64,000 nucleotides of DNA from Taibaiella sp. (GCA_019739295.1 JAHHDV010000027.1:1-64000), one strand, 5' to 3'; shown: positions 29,359 to 39,951, numbered from the stretch's first letter. Numbers and translations: made by a program. Notes: generated by a model from the sequence alone, not told the origin.

Positions 29359-30354
29359 TTAGCCCAGGTCTACATCTGTATTATCACCGATATTTAGACT
29401 TTGGCTCAGCCCATGCACATATGCGTCGCTTCCGATGATCGATTGCTTTAGCACAATCTCATGCAATTCTGCATAAGCACCGATAATGGTATTGTGAATG
29501 ATGGAAGACCTGATCTGCGCATAATCCCCGACTGCGACATTAGGGCCTACGATGGAATTCTCGATTTTGCAACCTTCGCCGATATGTACCGGTGGAATAA
29601 TTACTGTATTGGGATAAGATGCCGTCGTATCCTGGTTGTTGCGTTGCAGCCTTCGGAGAAGTGTGGCATTGGTCTCCAGCAAGGTCTCCTTTTTGCCACA
29701 ATCAAACCAGGATTTGACTTCAAAAGCCTTGAGCTTGATCCCCTTGTCGATCATCAATTGTAATGCCAATGTCAAATGGTACTCTCCGTTCTGCGCATTA
29801 CCGGATTGGAGACATTCTTCAAGAGCATCAAAAAGGTCTTTGGTCTCTTTGATCTTATATACCCCGACCAGTGCAAGATTGGATTTGGGGATCAGGGGCT
29901 TCTCTGCCACTTTCCTGACGAAGTGCTGCTCATCGATCTCCGCTACTCCAAAGAGCCTGGGATCCTCCACTCTCTTGACACCGATCATAGAATAAGGGCT
30001 ATTCAATACTTCCTGAATATCAAAAGAGCAAATCGTATCTCCAAATACGATAGCCACCTCTTCTTCCTGCACTGCGCTCCTGGTCAGGTATATCGCATGC
30101 CCTGTTCCCTTTCTTTCATTCTGGGTAATGAACGTGCATTTGAGATCAGGATACTTCTCCATCACATAATCCTGGATCTTATCACCCAGATAACCTATGA
30201 TAAATATATACTCATCTATTTCCCATTTGATCAATTCATCCACAATCACGCTAAGGATCGTCTTTCCTGCCATTGGGATCAATGCTTTGGGCTGTGTATA
30301 TGTATGGGGTCTTAATTTGGTGCCTGCACCTGCTACCGGTATAATTGCTTTCAT
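29359..30354 (-). CDS. Sugar-phosphate nucleotidyltransferase with left-handed beta-helix tail
   Basis: The 331-aa cytoplasmic protein starts MKAIIPVAGAGTKLRPHTYTQ, the NTP-transferase signature (G-x-G-T-x-L-R-P and the PKAL Lys). Residues ~95-115 contain the metal-binding VFGDTI, and ~245-331 form hexapeptide repeats (IGEGCKIENSIVGPNVAVGDYAQI). Such enzymes join a sugar 1-phosphate to a nucleotide (glucose-1-phosphate thymidylyl- or uridylyltransferase type), feeding polysaccharide synthesis. The specific sugar and nucleotide cannot be assigned. It appears monocistronic. Confidence 0.85.
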   Translation of the reverse strand: MKAIIPVAGAGTKLRPHTYTQPKALIPMAGKTILSVIVDELIKWEIDEYIFIIGYLGDKIQDYVMEKYPDLKCTFITQNERKGTGHAIYLTRSAVQEEEVAIVFGDTICSFDIQEVLNSPYSMIGVKRVEDPRLFGVAEIDEQHFVRKVAEKPLIPKSNLALVGVYKIKETKDLFDALEECLQSGNAQNGEYHLTLALQLMIDKGIKLKAFEVKSWFDCGKKETLLETNATLLRRLQRNNQDTTASYPNTVIIPPVHIGEGCKIENSIVGPNVAVGDYAQIRSSIIHNTIIGAYAELHEIVLKQSIIGSDAYVHGLSQSLNIGDNTDVDLG

Positions 30355-30430
30355 AATATCCTGGACACAAAATAATGGTTACAAACAAAGTTACAAAGTA
30401 TGAATCAAATAATATTACCGTTATCATTTC

Positions 30431-32506
30431 TTAATATGCTGAAGAGACGATATAGGCGCCATGTTCAGAGACCGAATGACAGGGGATGTTCTTTTCTACC
30501 AGGAGTTCGCGGATATCCCTGGAAAGATACCGGGGATGGCTGCTATCCAGAATAATCTGCCGGGGGCGAAACACCTGTAAGGTATTTTCTAAATTCTGAG
30601 ATGCGGGTCTTGATAGTACCAAAATATCAACGGGAAATACCTTACCTGTACCTTTGTCCATGCATTGGTGCAATACCAGGACCTTCTTCCCCCCGATAAA
30701 GAATAAGGAATGGTCCGGTTGCCGGGCCTCAACTTCCTTCACCCCCATGCCCAAATGAGCCGGATCCAGAATATACTTCTGTTCCATAGCATTCCTTTCT
30801 TCCGGGGCCATAAGTATTGCTTTTCTTCCCCTGATGTACTCTGTCATTGACTTGCCCGGTGATTGGTACACGATCAGATATTCCTGATGAACGTGAGCAT
30901 AGGTATTGCCTGCCAGGCAGATGAGAAGCAGAACAGCATTCATCCCTATAGGCCACCACCACCTTTTATCCCTGTAAAACAAAAAGAATGCGGTCAGGAC
31001 AACGAGTGTCATCAACAGCACATACTCCCCGCGGGTAATGAAAATATGATGTAAAAAATCCGGGGAAAGTCCGGAGAACCATTGGATGATATAATGGAAT
31101 AAATCAGTGATCCAAGTGATGATATCTCCCAGCCATTTCACATCCCACCCGGCACTTCCCAATAACAACAGTATTAAACTCAAGACCATAAATACCGTAC
31201 TGTACACTGCAGCAGGAAGATTGGTAAGTACAGCCCATAATGAAAACTGATGAAAATAATACATCAGCAATGGTGCCAGTAATATCTGTACGGAAATACT
31301 CACAGCTGCTATACTCCATAAGTAAGACAATACTTTGCTGTTCACTTTCCATAAAGATGCAACAGGCTGATAAAAAATAAAAATAGACAGAACGGATAGA
31401 AATGAAAGCTGGAAGCCTACATCAAATAACCAGATGGGCCTGACCGCCAGCACTATGAATGCTGTCGCAAAAAGTGAATTGACCATCATATGCTCCCGCT
31501 GAACGAATACGGACAAACAAAGCAGTGAAAACATTATCCCGGCCCTGACCGCGGAGGGTGGGAATCCGGTAATGGCAATATAAGACCAGATGAAAGGAAA
31601 AATAATAAGATACTTAACCCAGAACCACCTCCTGCTTTTAATCAAAAACAACATAGCCGCCAGGATGCTAAAGAATAAAGTAATATGCATCCCTGATATG
31701 GCTACGATGTGGGCTACCCCTGTCCTGCTGTAATCCTCCCATAAGCCTTTATCTAAATATGTCCGTTCGTTAATGATGACTGCAGCCATTAATGATGCGG
31801 TAGTACTGTCTTCGACATTGAAATAAATAGCCTGCAGTAGCCGATCCTTAGTCTGGCTCCAGATATTTTTTGATTCCAGACCTGCTGGAAGCAATTTTGT
31901 TTGCTCGGCAGCCAGGAAAGTATGATGGTACCTGCCCTGTATATTTGCATAAGCTGCCTGGTCAAATGCGAAAGGATTTCCCGTTGATCGGATAAGGGCA
32001 AGCTCATTAGGAATGATCAGGCGATCACCTATTTTATAGGAGGGCACCGGCTCCCGGAGATAAATATTCAAATCCATGATGCCATGATTTCCAGTCCATC
32101 CATTTTTCATTTTTGCAGCAATAACCCTGACCGGAAGTTTTATAATTTTTGTTTTCGGTTGCGGTGCCTCGTAGATCTCTACCAGAAAGGCGCTCTTTTC
32201 AGATAAATGGGTGCCCATCCACTTTTCCTGATTCCTTACATCATGATAATAGCTCAATACCCATCCCAGCAAAATAAAAATGGATAAAAGGGAACATATT
32301 CTTCCTTTCCTTATCAAGCGTGAGCTGCTGCTATGGAGGTGCAAAAACAGAGCTGATATCAATGCCAGGCCCAACCCTGCAGTAATAACCTGAAAGCTTT
32401 GACCCCAGGGTTTAAGTTGATACCATAAGATGCCTGCAATCATTGAGAGCAATGGAAGTAAAAACGGATAATGTCCCAAATTGACCGGATCGCGTTTGGC
32501 TTTCAT
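30431..32506 (-). CDS. ComEC/Rec2-family membrane protein
   Basis: The 691-aa protein has an N-terminal DUF4131-like region (~30-200), then a competence domain with about eight to ten membrane helices. This includes VAHIVAISGMHITLFFSILA and TGFPPSAVRAGIMFSLLC, both ComEC hallmarks. The C-terminal ~150 residues correspond to the metallo-beta-lactamase-like domain but lack the HxHxDH metal motif, as in many Bacteroidota ComEC proteins. ComEC carries single-stranded DNA across the inner membrane during natural transformation. No other competence gene is in the window. Confidence 0.9.
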   Translation of the reverse strand: MKAKRDPVNLGHYPFLLPLLSMIAGILWYQLKPWGQSFQVITAGLGLALISALFLHLHSSSSRLIRKGRICSLLSIFILLGWVLSYYHDVRNQEKWMGTHLSEKSAFLVEIYEAPQPKTKIIKLPVRVIAAKMKNGWTGNHGIMDLNIYLREPVPSYKIGDRLIIPNELALIRSTGNPFAFDQAAYANIQGRYHHTFLAAEQTKLLPAGLESKNIWSQTKDRLLQAIYFNVEDSTTASLMAAVIINERTYLDKGLWEDYSRTGVAHIVAISGMHITLFFSILAAMLFLIKSRRWFWVKYLIIFPFIWSYIAITGFPPSAVRAGIMFSLLCLSVFVQREHMMVNSLFATAFIVLAVRPIWLFDVGFQLSFLSVLSIFIFYQPVASLWKVNSKVLSYLWSIAAVSISVQILLAPLLMYYFHQFSLWAVLTNLPAAVYSTVFMVLSLILLLLGSAGWDVKWLGDIITWITDLFHYIIQWFSGLSPDFLHHIFITRGEYVLLMTLVVLTAFFLFYRDKRWWWPIGMNAVLLLICLAGNTYAHVHQEYLIVYQSPGKSMTEYIRGRKAILMAPEERNAMEQKYILDPAHLGMGVKEVEARQPDHSLFFIGGKKVLVLHQCMDKGTGKVFPVDILVLSRPASQNLENTLQVFRPRQIILDSSHPRYLSRDIRELLVEKNIPCHSVSEHGAYIVSSAY

Positions 32507-32664
32507 GTGCAGGACATTTTGAACAGGTGAATGCCTGCGTAAATATACAATTAATCATATGTGTGCTTCTTTTTGTTATGATTTTTTTAGTTTTTCTTAA
32601 ACCTATACCCGGAATTCCTGTCAAGTATATACTTATTCTTTGTTGGCTTAAAAATCATATCCTT

Positions 32665-33129
32665 ATGAAAAGATTCCTTACTTTCCAATCCCTGGCTGCG
32701 ATCCTTCTTTTCCTTATCTCCGGTCTTTCTTCCTGCACCAAATATTCTTTTATGCCCCTGGAAGAAAAAATCATCGGGATATGGGATTTTGAAAATGTAA
32801 CGTACAGGCCCGGGCTATTTAAAAGCCGGCAAAATATCACCTGGCAATACCAGCAGTTCGAATATGACTTTCAATACACAGGTGATTTTATCATGCGGGA
32901 TAAAACGACCGGCAGCGAATTCTTCGGCAAATGGACAATGACTGAATTGTCTACCGGTTATGATAATCCTGAGACCACACATACCTTACATATCTCGGTA
33001 TATAACCCTTCCGCCGGTTCTATAGAGCAAATGGTCTGGGAGATCGAATCCATCACCGCTAAGAGACTAAGGGCTACAGAGAACTGGGGGGCTGAAGAAT
33101 GGGCTTACAGGATGGTAAGGCAGGATTAA
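32665..33129 (+). CDS. Small lipocalin-like lipoprotein, function unknown
   Basis: The open frame begins at 32527, but the first 46 codons are hydrophobic nonsense. The ATG at 32665 gives MKRFLTFQSLAAILLFLISGLSSC, a good lipoprotein signal with lipobox LSSC at residue 24 (154 aa total). The mature part begins with KIIGIWDFENVTY, like the start of lipocalin-like domains of Bacteroidota (GxW then beta strands), and contains TGDFIMRDKTTGSEFFGKW and a terminal WAYRMVRQD. The role is unknown. It lies between the divergent comEC and convergent NUDIX genes. Confidence 0.7.
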   Translation: MKRFLTFQSLAAILLFLISGLSSCTKYSFMPLEEKIIGIWDFENVTYRPGLFKSRQNITWQYQQFEYDFQYTGDFIMRDKTTGSEFFGKWTMTELSTGYDNPETTHTLHISVYNPSAGSIEQMVWEIESITAKRLRATENWGAEEWAYRMVRQD

Positions 33130-33154
33130 ACCTGATCAAACTATGCTTTTAAAG

Positions 33155-33793
33155 TTACAGTTGCCTTCCGTGAAATTCGTCCCACAGGCTTTCCAGCTCC
33201 GAGAGGATCATAGCCGTAGCGCCCCATACAATGACCGATTCATTGATGATATAAGCAGTGATGTCTATTTTGCCTTTTAAAGGTAAAGTAATATTGATGA
33301 CAGTATCCTGCTTGGAATCAAATAAGGTGGATAACGGGATCTGAAAAATCTCCGCTACCTCGAATTCTGATTTTTCCAGGTCCGGAAGCTGGTCAGCATA
33401 CGCTACCACAGGGTGGACAATGAAATTACTCACTGGAATGTACAATGGGGAAATAGACCCGATGACCTGAACCTGCTGCGGGTCTAAAGACAGCTCTTCA
33501 TTGGCTTCTCTCAGTGCAGTATCCGGGTAACCCGGATCTTCCGGCTCCTTTTTTCCTCCCGGGAATGCAATCTGGCCGCTGTGCGCTCCTCCGTCTGCCG
33601 TTCTCATAATCAACAGGACATTCAGTGCTCCAGCTTCTTCAAAGAGCAGAATCAGCACAGCGCTTTCTTTGGCATTAGGAGGTGCTTCATCAGGTTGGGG
33701 ACGATACAGGCTTTTAGACATCCTCTTCTGTGCGGTATACCCGGGCAGCGGTTCCAGCATGCGGTCCTTTAGCCATTGTACAAAATGATTCAT
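33155..33793 (-). CDS. NUDIX hydrolase, CoA pyrophosphatase type
   Basis: The 212-aa protein has the UPF0035 motif (LLIMRTADGGAHSGQIAFPGG) directly before the Nudix box, which continues G80 ... R95-E-A-N-E99-E100-L. This combination marks NudL/PCD1-type CoA pyrophosphatases, which cut CoA or its derivatives to 3',5'-ADP and phosphopantetheine. No targeting signal, so cytoplasmic. It is followed upstream by the DCC gene on the same strand (64-bp gap), a possible two-gene unit. Confidence 0.88.
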   Translation of the reverse strand: MNHFVQWLKDRMLEPLPGYTAQKRMSKSLYRPQPDEAPPNAKESAVLILLFEEAGALNVLLIMRTADGGAHSGQIAFPGGKKEPEDPGYPDTALREANEELSLDPQQVQVIGSISPLYIPVSNFIVHPVVAYADQLPDLEKSEFEVAEIFQIPLSTLFDSKQDTVINITLPLKGKIDITAYIINESVIVWGATAMILSELESLWDEFHGRQL

Positions 33794-33857
33794 TTCTTCA
33801 AATATACAGGAATAGACCGATTAGCTGAAATCGGAAACAGGTTTGTTCCTTATGATG

Positions 33858-34262
33858 CTAAGACAGGAACCGGGATCTCAACTCAGGTGTAGGCAGCATA
33901 CAGGCATCTCTTTTTCCCATCCAGCGATACCTGTTCCTGGCGATGATATCATAGACAAAGTCCCTGAGAAACCGTGGAACCAGCAGCAGGTAATACCACA
34001 GGCTGGTCGGCCAGGACAATATCCTCGAAAGGCGCAGCGCAGCATCAGATTTGGTGTGAATTTTACCATTCTCTACATAAATGAATGTATTGAACTCCGA
34101 TGTGGACAGGTGATTGGCGGCAAGTATTTTCTGCCCTATATCGGATTGAAGCGGGGCATAATATACTTTTTTATCGGTATCGCGCCTGATGATGTACTGG
34201 ACAGATTTATTGCACAGATTACAAACGCCATCGAAAAGTACGATATGTTCGGGCAGCCCCAT
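33858..34262 (-). CDS. DCC-family thiol-disulfide oxidoreductase-like protein
   Basis: Start at the ATG at 34262 (MGLPEHIVLFDGVCNLC; 134 aa); the longer frame to 34322 is not family-like. It holds the defining motif DGVCNLC (D-x-x-C-x-x-C) at ~12-18, followed by VQYIIRRDTDKKVYYAPLQSD and the terminal RYRWMGKRDACMLP. The C-x-x-C suggests thioredoxin-like redox chemistry, but no substrate is established for the family. It is just beyond the terminator of the cox operon. Confidence 0.87.
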   Translation of the reverse strand: MGLPEHIVLFDGVCNLCNKSVQYIIRRDTDKKVYYAPLQSDIGQKILAANHLSTSEFNTFIYVENGKIHTKSDAALRLSRILSWPTSLWYYLLLVPRFLRDFVYDIIARNRYRWMGKRDACMLPTPELRSRFLS

Positions 34263-34392
34263 AGATTCAATTTTTAGATGATACAGGCCAGTTGATAAGC
34301 GAAAGCGCTCCCCGGAATGCAAAAATATTTTTCCTCTTTTATCCCTGATCCGGCACTATCCTGTAATGATATGATTTCCAACTGCAAAATTA

Positions 34393-34424
34393 AAAAGGGT
34401 ATTGCTTATAAACAATACCCTTTT
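34393..34424 (-). terminator. Terminator of the act-cox respiratory operon
   Basis: A 12-bp perfect stem (AAAAGGGTATTG with CAATACCCTTTT) around an 8-nt loop. It lies 21 bp downstream of the coxA stop at 34446 and is followed by T residues on the minus strand. Confidence 0.85.
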
Positions 34425-34445
34425 CCTATAAATCCATTGATGACA

Positions 34446-36275
34446 TTAATGACTTTCCTCGCCAGGTCTTAAGGGAACTGTCTGGGGTGTAAAGTCTGTA
34501 CCGTCTCCGTTATCTTTATATTCATAAGGCCAGCGGTGAACTTCAGGGATAGGACCGTTCCAGTTGCCATGGCCCGGCACTAATTCGTCTGTAGTCCATT
34601 CCAAAGTGTTCGCACCCCAAGGGTTTTTGCTGGTTACTTTTCTTCCTTTATAGATGCTCATAAAGAAGTTGAAGACAAACAACAGTTGAACAAAGAATGT
34701 ACATATTACAACTATGGTAATGAATTTATTCAGTTCTCCGAAGTCCCCGAATGTCTTCCAGGCACTATAATCGTAATACCTTCTTGCATAGCCTGCCAGG
34801 CCTTCATAGTGCATCGGCCAGAAGATCAGGTAGGCACCGATAAATGTACCAAAGAAGTGAATGTAACCCAAAGTCTTATTCATATATCTTCCGTACATCT
34901 TAGGGAACCAGTGATAGATCCCTGCGAACATACCGAAAAATGCAGATACACCCATGATCAAGTGAAAGTGAGCTACTACAAAGTAGGTGTCATGTAAGTG
35001 AATATCGATCGCAGAGTTCCCCAGGAAGATACCTGTCAAACCTCCCGAAATAAAGATGCTCACAAAGCCAAGTGCAAACATCATAGGCACATTCAACCTG
35101 AGATTACCCTTATAGATTGTGGTTAGCCAGTTGAATACCTTAATCGCCGACGGGATCGCGATCAGCAGGGTAAGCAATACGAATATACTTCCCAGAAACG
35201 GGCTCATACCCGTTACGAACATATGGTGCGCCCATACCACGAATGCCAGGCTGGTTATACCAATCAGGGAAATGATCATCGCCATATATCCAAATACAGG
35301 CTTACGGCTGTTACAGGAAAGGATCTCTGAGGCCATACCCATACCCGGGAGCATGACGATATATACTTCAGGGTGACCCAAGAACCAGAATAAATGCTGA
35401 TATAATATAGCAGATCCGCCGATATTGGATAATGCCTTACCTTGTATAAAGATTTCAGACAAATAGAAACTGGTACCCGCGTGACGGTCAAACAATAACA
35501 ATACAAAGCCAGAAACCAGTACAGGGAAAGACAATACGCCCAATACGGCAGTGAACAATAATGCCCAAACGGTAAGCGGCATTCTTGTCATCTTCATACC
35601 TTTGGTCCTCATATTAAGAATCGTAGATATATAGTTCAGACCGCCCAGTAGCTGGCTCGCCACAAAGAGCACCATACTGATCAGCCACAGGTCCATCCCG
35701 ATCCCTGAGCCGATCGACGCTTCCTTCAGCGCACTTAACGGAGGATAGGTAGTCCAGCCGCCTGCCGCAGGCCCTGTCTGTACAAAAAGAGAAACAATCA
35801 TTACAATACTGGAAGCAAAGAACAGCCAGTAAGAAAGCATATTCATAAAAGGAGATGCCATATCCCTGGCCCCGATCTGAAGCGGGATAAGCATATTAGC
35901 AAATGTACCGGACAGGCCGGCAGTCAATACAAAAAATACCAGAATGGTACCGTGCATTGTCACCAGTGCATAATAAGCTTCAGGTGTCAGCTTTCCACCC
36001 TGTGCCCAGTTCCCCAGGAATGTTTCCAGTATTTTGAAGTTTTCTTCGGGGAACCCTAATTGTAAGCGGAAAAATACTGAGAACAAGGCACCAATGATCG
36101 CCCATATAATACCGGCAATCAAATACTGCTTTCCGATGATCTTATGATCAAGGCTGAAGATATATTTATGAATGAAATGCTGCTTGTGGTGCCCGTGATC
36201 ATCATGATGGCCGGAAGAATGATCTTCGGAATGAGACAAATGATCCTGGCTGTTTAAAGTAATATCCATACTCAT
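34446..36275 (-). CDS. coxA: Cytochrome c oxidase subunit I
   Basis: The 609-aa haem-copper oxidase core subunit has about twelve membrane helices. Visible ligands are H108 (low-spin haem, MHGT), the Cu-B site H301 with cross-linked Y305 (GHPEVY), H350-H351 (WAHHMF), and H436 and H438 (VAHFHL). The GHPEVY tyrosine places it in the A-type family. It has an unusual His/Asp-rich N-terminal tail (residues 14-33). It catalyses oxygen reduction to water with proton pumping in the inner membrane. It is the last gene of the act-cox operon; subunits III and IV are not in this window. Confidence 0.95.
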   Translation of the reverse strand: MSMDITLNSQDHLSHSEDHSSGHHDDHGHHKQHFIHKYIFSLDHKIIGKQYLIAGIIWAIIGALFSVFFRLQLGFPEENFKILETFLGNWAQGGKLTPEAYYALVTMHGTILVFFVLTAGLSGTFANMLIPLQIGARDMASPFMNMLSYWLFFASSIVMIVSLFVQTGPAAGGWTTYPPLSALKEASIGSGIGMDLWLISMVLFVASQLLGGLNYISTILNMRTKGMKMTRMPLTVWALLFTAVLGVLSFPVLVSGFVLLLFDRHAGTSFYLSEIFIQGKALSNIGGSAILYQHLFWFLGHPEVYIVMLPGMGMASEILSCNSRKPVFGYMAMIISLIGITSLAFVVWAHHMFVTGMSPFLGSIFVLLTLLIAIPSAIKVFNWLTTIYKGNLRLNVPMMFALGFVSIFISGGLTGIFLGNSAIDIHLHDTYFVVAHFHLIMGVSAFFGMFAGIYHWFPKMYGRYMNKTLGYIHFFGTFIGAYLIFWPMHYEGLAGYARRYYDYSAWKTFGDFGELNKFITIVVICTFFVQLLFVFNFFMSIYKGRKVTSKNPWGANTLEWTTDELVPGHGNWNGPIPEVHRWPYEYKDNGDGTDFTPQTVPLRPGEESH

Positions 36276-36318
36276 CTTTACTGATTGTAATAGGTTGTAT
36301 ATTTAAAATTTTCCTTTT

Positions 36319-37408
36319 CTAATTTTTTACGGCTACTGTAGTTCCTGTTTTGGCAGAATCTGCAGGGTTCGTTTCCTCTGCTTTGGGAGCTGCTCCCTCC
36401 ACCGGCTTTTGTTCCCCGGCGGGTTGTATCGTAGAGTAATAAGAAGGCTGTTCCTTGATCCACGCTTCAAATTCTGCTTCTGTAGATACGACCACGGTCC
36501 CTCTCATAGAGAAGTGCCCTTTACCGCACATCTCGGCACAGTTGATCTCGTATACGAAATCAGGGTTCACTGGTTTTTCTCCTGCATTTCTCTTGGTGGT
36601 ATACAATGGTGTGAACCACATAGTGGTGATAATACCCGGTACGGCATCCATTTTCATCCTGAAATGGGGCAGACCTATATCGTGTAATACGTCTCTGGAT
36701 TTGATCACCAGCTGAACGGGCTTGCCGGATTATGATATGCATCTCACTGTTCTGGATAATGATATCGTCTTTAGCAAACTCATCATTCCAGTCCAGTCCA
36801 AGGATATTGTTCTCATCATTGATCTTTCTGAAATCCGTCCTTACCGAATTGCCCGTCCGGGCCCGGGTAACGGATGATAAAGTTGAACTGGCGGCCTACG
36901 ATCTCTACTACCATCTTATCCTTAGGCGGCTCACCGGTCATCGTGATCCAGTTCCTCAGGCCTATCACCACCAGGGATCACCAGGAAAGATGGTCGGGGA
37001 CTACAGTCCAGATCACTTCCAGGGTATTGTTATGAGGGATATAAGCAGCTCTGTGCTTACCTGTATCCTTATATTTCATTATGAAATAGAATAACAGCGG
37101 CCTGGGTCAGGAAGAATACAATCCCTGTAAGGATCAATGGTAACATAAAACATTTCCTCGTACTTCACCCCATGGTTTGAAGCAGGAACCGGAAGCATCT
37201 TATCTATCAGCGCCATATGACACTTATAGATACCATACATACCCAGAAGGAATGTGATCAATAATAACCAAGCCATTATCTTGTTGGTCCTGAAATATTG
37301 CTCTTTCTCGTTTCCTCTTAAGATACTTGCAGTCTCAGCCGCTTTAGCAATCTGGTAGATGGCTATAAATACTAAAACGATCAATGCAAAAATTATAAAC
37401 GCCGCCAT
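36319..37408 (-). CDS. coxB: Cytochrome c oxidase subunit II (frameshifted)
   Basis: The frame from 37408 starts MAAFIIFALIVLVFIAIYQIA and breaks near 37137. Following it by hand, the protein continues VIWTVVP, FLVILVVIGLRNW, MVVEIVGRQFNFIIRYPGPDGQFG, and LGLDWNDEFAKDD. The Cu-A site is clear in the 36319-36708 piece: VYEINCAEMCGKGHFSMRG with both Cys, His and Met ligands. There are several frame breaks between 37137 and 36715, each repaired by removing one base, so I treat it as an intact gene with errors. It accepts electrons at Cu-A and passes them to CoxA. The C-terminal ~45 residues are a low-complexity Ala/Pro/Glu tail. Confidence 0.85.
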
Positions 37409-37453
37409 TTATTATCTATTTATATTATGTCAATTATTTATTTGTTTTTCTTT

Positions 37454-38659
37454 CTAGCTTAAATGAACTAATGTCTCTTTTAACATTGGGTTATTGTGTG
37501 GTATCAGGTTAGACTTGCTCAATGTTTTAGAAACAGCAAGAATCAGCACACCAACAAAGCCAAGCAGGACACCTATTTCATACCAGTTGATGTGCCAGTG
37601 CTCTCCTAATGGGCCGGGAGCAGCCATCAGGTAGAAATCCAGCCAGTGACCAAATATGATGATGATCGCCATGAATACTACAGTAAAGTAGTTGCGCTTA
37701 CTGGGAGCACTCATCAGGATCAAAATCGGGAAAATAAAGTTCAAAATAAATGAAGCATAGAATACCAATCCGTAAGGGCCTTGCTGCCTTGTCTGGTAAT
37801 ACACTGTTTCTTCAGGAATATTGCCATACCAGATCAGCATGTACTGACAGAACCAGGTATAAGTCCAGAAGATAGAGAAGGCAAACATGAATTTACCCAG
37901 ATCGTGCATATGCTCTTTGGTCACGATAAACAGGTTACCCTGGTTCTTCAGGTAAACAGTCCATAATAATACCAAAGACATTCCACTTACAAAGGAACTG
38001 GCAAAAACGTACCAGCTATACATGGTAGAGAACCAGTGCGCATCGATACTCATCAGCCAGAACCAGGGGGCTGTACTCATTGTCGTCAACCCATAGAATA
38101 CCATGAAGCCTGCAGAGATCATTATAGTCCTCCAGTAGATCCTTGTACTGTTCTTAGGAGCATTTTCCTGAGCCAGGGACATACTTCTGAATTTTCTTCC
38201 AAATAATGAAAATCCTATTAATGTAACAATGGTAAACCCGAAGAACATTCCTTTATTCAGGAAGGATGACTTAGACTCAAGGATCTGGTCGCCTTCAGGG
38301 TGTATCCAATGATAAATATGATTCTCTCCTCCTACACCGAATACGATACAAGTCAGGATGATGAATAGGATAATCGCAAAGACCCAGACATTGGCGCCTA
38401 TTGCTTCCGTGACACGGCGGTATGCGATAATCCAGGCACCCTGGGCCATTGATACTGCTGCCATAATGAAAATAGATGCTACAGTCATCAGCAAAAAGAA
38501 TACACCATTGTGCAGCAGAGCTACCCAAAAGCGTGCAGCACCATGCTCGGAAGGAAGTATAAATATAGCTCCCAACAAAATTGCTAACAACCCTACTCCT
38601 GTTAATAGCAACCCTGTCATCTTTAATCGACCGGGTACTTCAAAACGATCTGTTATCAT
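37454..38659 (-). CDS. actF: Alternative complex III subunit ActF
   Basis: A 401-aa integral membrane protein with about ten helices. It matches ActF, the smaller homologue of the NrfD-like ActC subunit, with motifs such as SMAQGAWIIAYRRVTEAIGANVW and GGENHIYHWIHPEGD. Alternative complex III oxidises menaquinol and reduces cytochrome c, replacing the bc1 complex. It is co-directional with actE upstream (52-bp gap) and coxB downstream (45-bp gap), as in other Bacteroidota. The gene is intact. Confidence 0.9.
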   Translation of the reverse strand: MITDRFEVPGRLKMTGLLLTGVGLLAILLGAIFILPSEHGAARFWVALLHNGVFFLLMTVASIFIMAAVSMAQGAWIIAYRRVTEAIGANVWVFAIILFIILTCIVFGVGGENHIYHWIHPEGDQILESKSSFLNKGMFFGFTIVTLIGFSLFGRKFRSMSLAQENAPKNSTRIYWRTIMISAGFMVFYGLTTMSTAPWFWLMSIDAHWFSTMYSWYVFASSFVSGMSLVLLWTVYLKNQGNLFIVTKEHMHDLGKFMFAFSIFWTYTWFCQYMLIWYGNIPEETVYYQTRQQGPYGLVFYASFILNFIFPILILMSAPSKRNYFTVVFMAIIIIFGHWLDFYLMAAPGPLGEHWHINWYEIGVLLGFVGVLILAVSKTLSKSNLIPHNNPMLKETLVHLS

Positions 38660-38707
38660 TGTATTTTATTTCGGTTTTCTTATTTTTAATTTTTATTCAA
38701 CTTCTGA

Positions 38708-39329
38708 TTAATTAGCTACTACCTGTCCTTCTTCTGCTGCCGGAGCCTCCTCTGTATTTTTTCTCTTTTGCGCCATTCTTGGTTCTAATATAAGCGATCA
38801 CTTTCCAACGATCTTCATGATCCAATTGTGAAGCATATGAACCCATCATATTTTTACCGTACATAATGGTATAATAATATCTTCCGTCACTATAAGCACT
38901 GATGGCAGCATCATTAAAGTTAGCAGGTTTCGCAGCATACTTACCTTCTCCGCCATTATACAATGGCCCGTTCCCATCCAGGTTAGCGCCATGGCAGATA
39001 CCACACTGGATATTATAAAGGCGCTTGCCGGATTCGATATCCTTCTCGTTAAAGGTATAAGGATTGGTCATCGCATAGTAGGTCAGGGAATCTGCTGCAG
39101 TGAGGTGGTCAGGCAAATATTGCCCCCTGGCTATGGTACCTGGTACCGGCAGCTGGCTGGTCAAGCTATCAGGTGTATTGGGATTGTATGTATAAGCATC
39201 ATACGCCCTGGAGTATACCATATCCGGTACATAGGTTTTACCTGGATTTCTTCTGGTATATCCGCTATTACACGCAGACAATGCCGCTAATGCTATGAGT
39301 AATGCTGATATTAATAAATTACGATTCAT
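38708..39329 (-). CDS. actE: Alternative complex III monohaem cytochrome ActE (frameshifted near the end)
   Basis: Lipoprotein signal with C20 (ALSAC), then a monohaem cytochrome c domain with C109-G-I-C112-H113 and a distal Met candidate in YGKNMMGSYA. The uninterrupted frame ends at 38712 with a Gly/Arg/Ser-rich tail. Removing one base from the A-rich stretch near 38760 gives instead KTEEAPAAEEGQVVAN and a stop at 38708, which looks like a natural acidic tail. ActE carries electrons between ActA and the oxidase on the periplasmic side. Length 206 aa after repair. Confidence 0.85.
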
Positions 39330-39365
39330 TATCTATTAGGAACTTTTGCTATTATTATTGATATA

Positions 39366-39951
39366 TTATTTGGCTTGATTCAATTTCTCGTATTCTTCTT
39401 CCTGGTTCCAGAATCCATACCACCAGCCTTCTTCAGCCCATTGTACATCTGTCTCTACCGTACCTGTACCTTTTACGAAATCAAGCATTTCAGCTTCTGC
39501 GTTGGGGTCAGTGATCTCCAGGGCCATTACAAACAGGTCATCGGACTGTCTGGGATGAAAGACGTGCTTCTTCACTCCGGGCATGATCTGGTTCAGATAA
39601 CAATAAGTCAATACCATACCCACCGCTGCAAACATGATGGTCAGCTCGAAAGTGATCGGAATAAATGCAGGCAATGAAAAATTAGGCTTACCGCCATAAT
39701 TGATGGTCCAGTCAGAAGTCAGGATCCAGCTCATGAAGCCCAGCGCTGTGGCCGTGCCTGTAATTCCATAACAGAACCCGGCAATATGCAGATCGGTCGT
39801 CTTATGTCCCATAGCGGTATCCAGACCGTGTACCGGGAAAGGGGTATAAATATCATGTAGTTTATAACCACTGTTTTTCACTTTCTCCAATGCAGGGAAC
39901 AGTGTTGCTTCATCGTCATAACAGGCTACTACAAATTTTTTTTACTGCCAT
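39366..39951 (-). CDS. actD: Alternative complex III subunit ActD (DUF3341; start frameshifted)
   Basis: The long frame begins at 39890, but the true N terminus lies upstream. From the ATG at 39951, reading MAVKK and then shortening the eight-A run (39936-39943) by one gives FVVACYDDEATLFPALEKV, which joins the main frame; the repaired protein is 194 aa. The rest is a DUF3341 protein with two membrane helices (FCYGITGTATALGFMSWIL and PITFELTIMFAAVGMVLTYCYL). ActD stabilises the ActC/ActF membrane part of the complex. Confidence 0.87.
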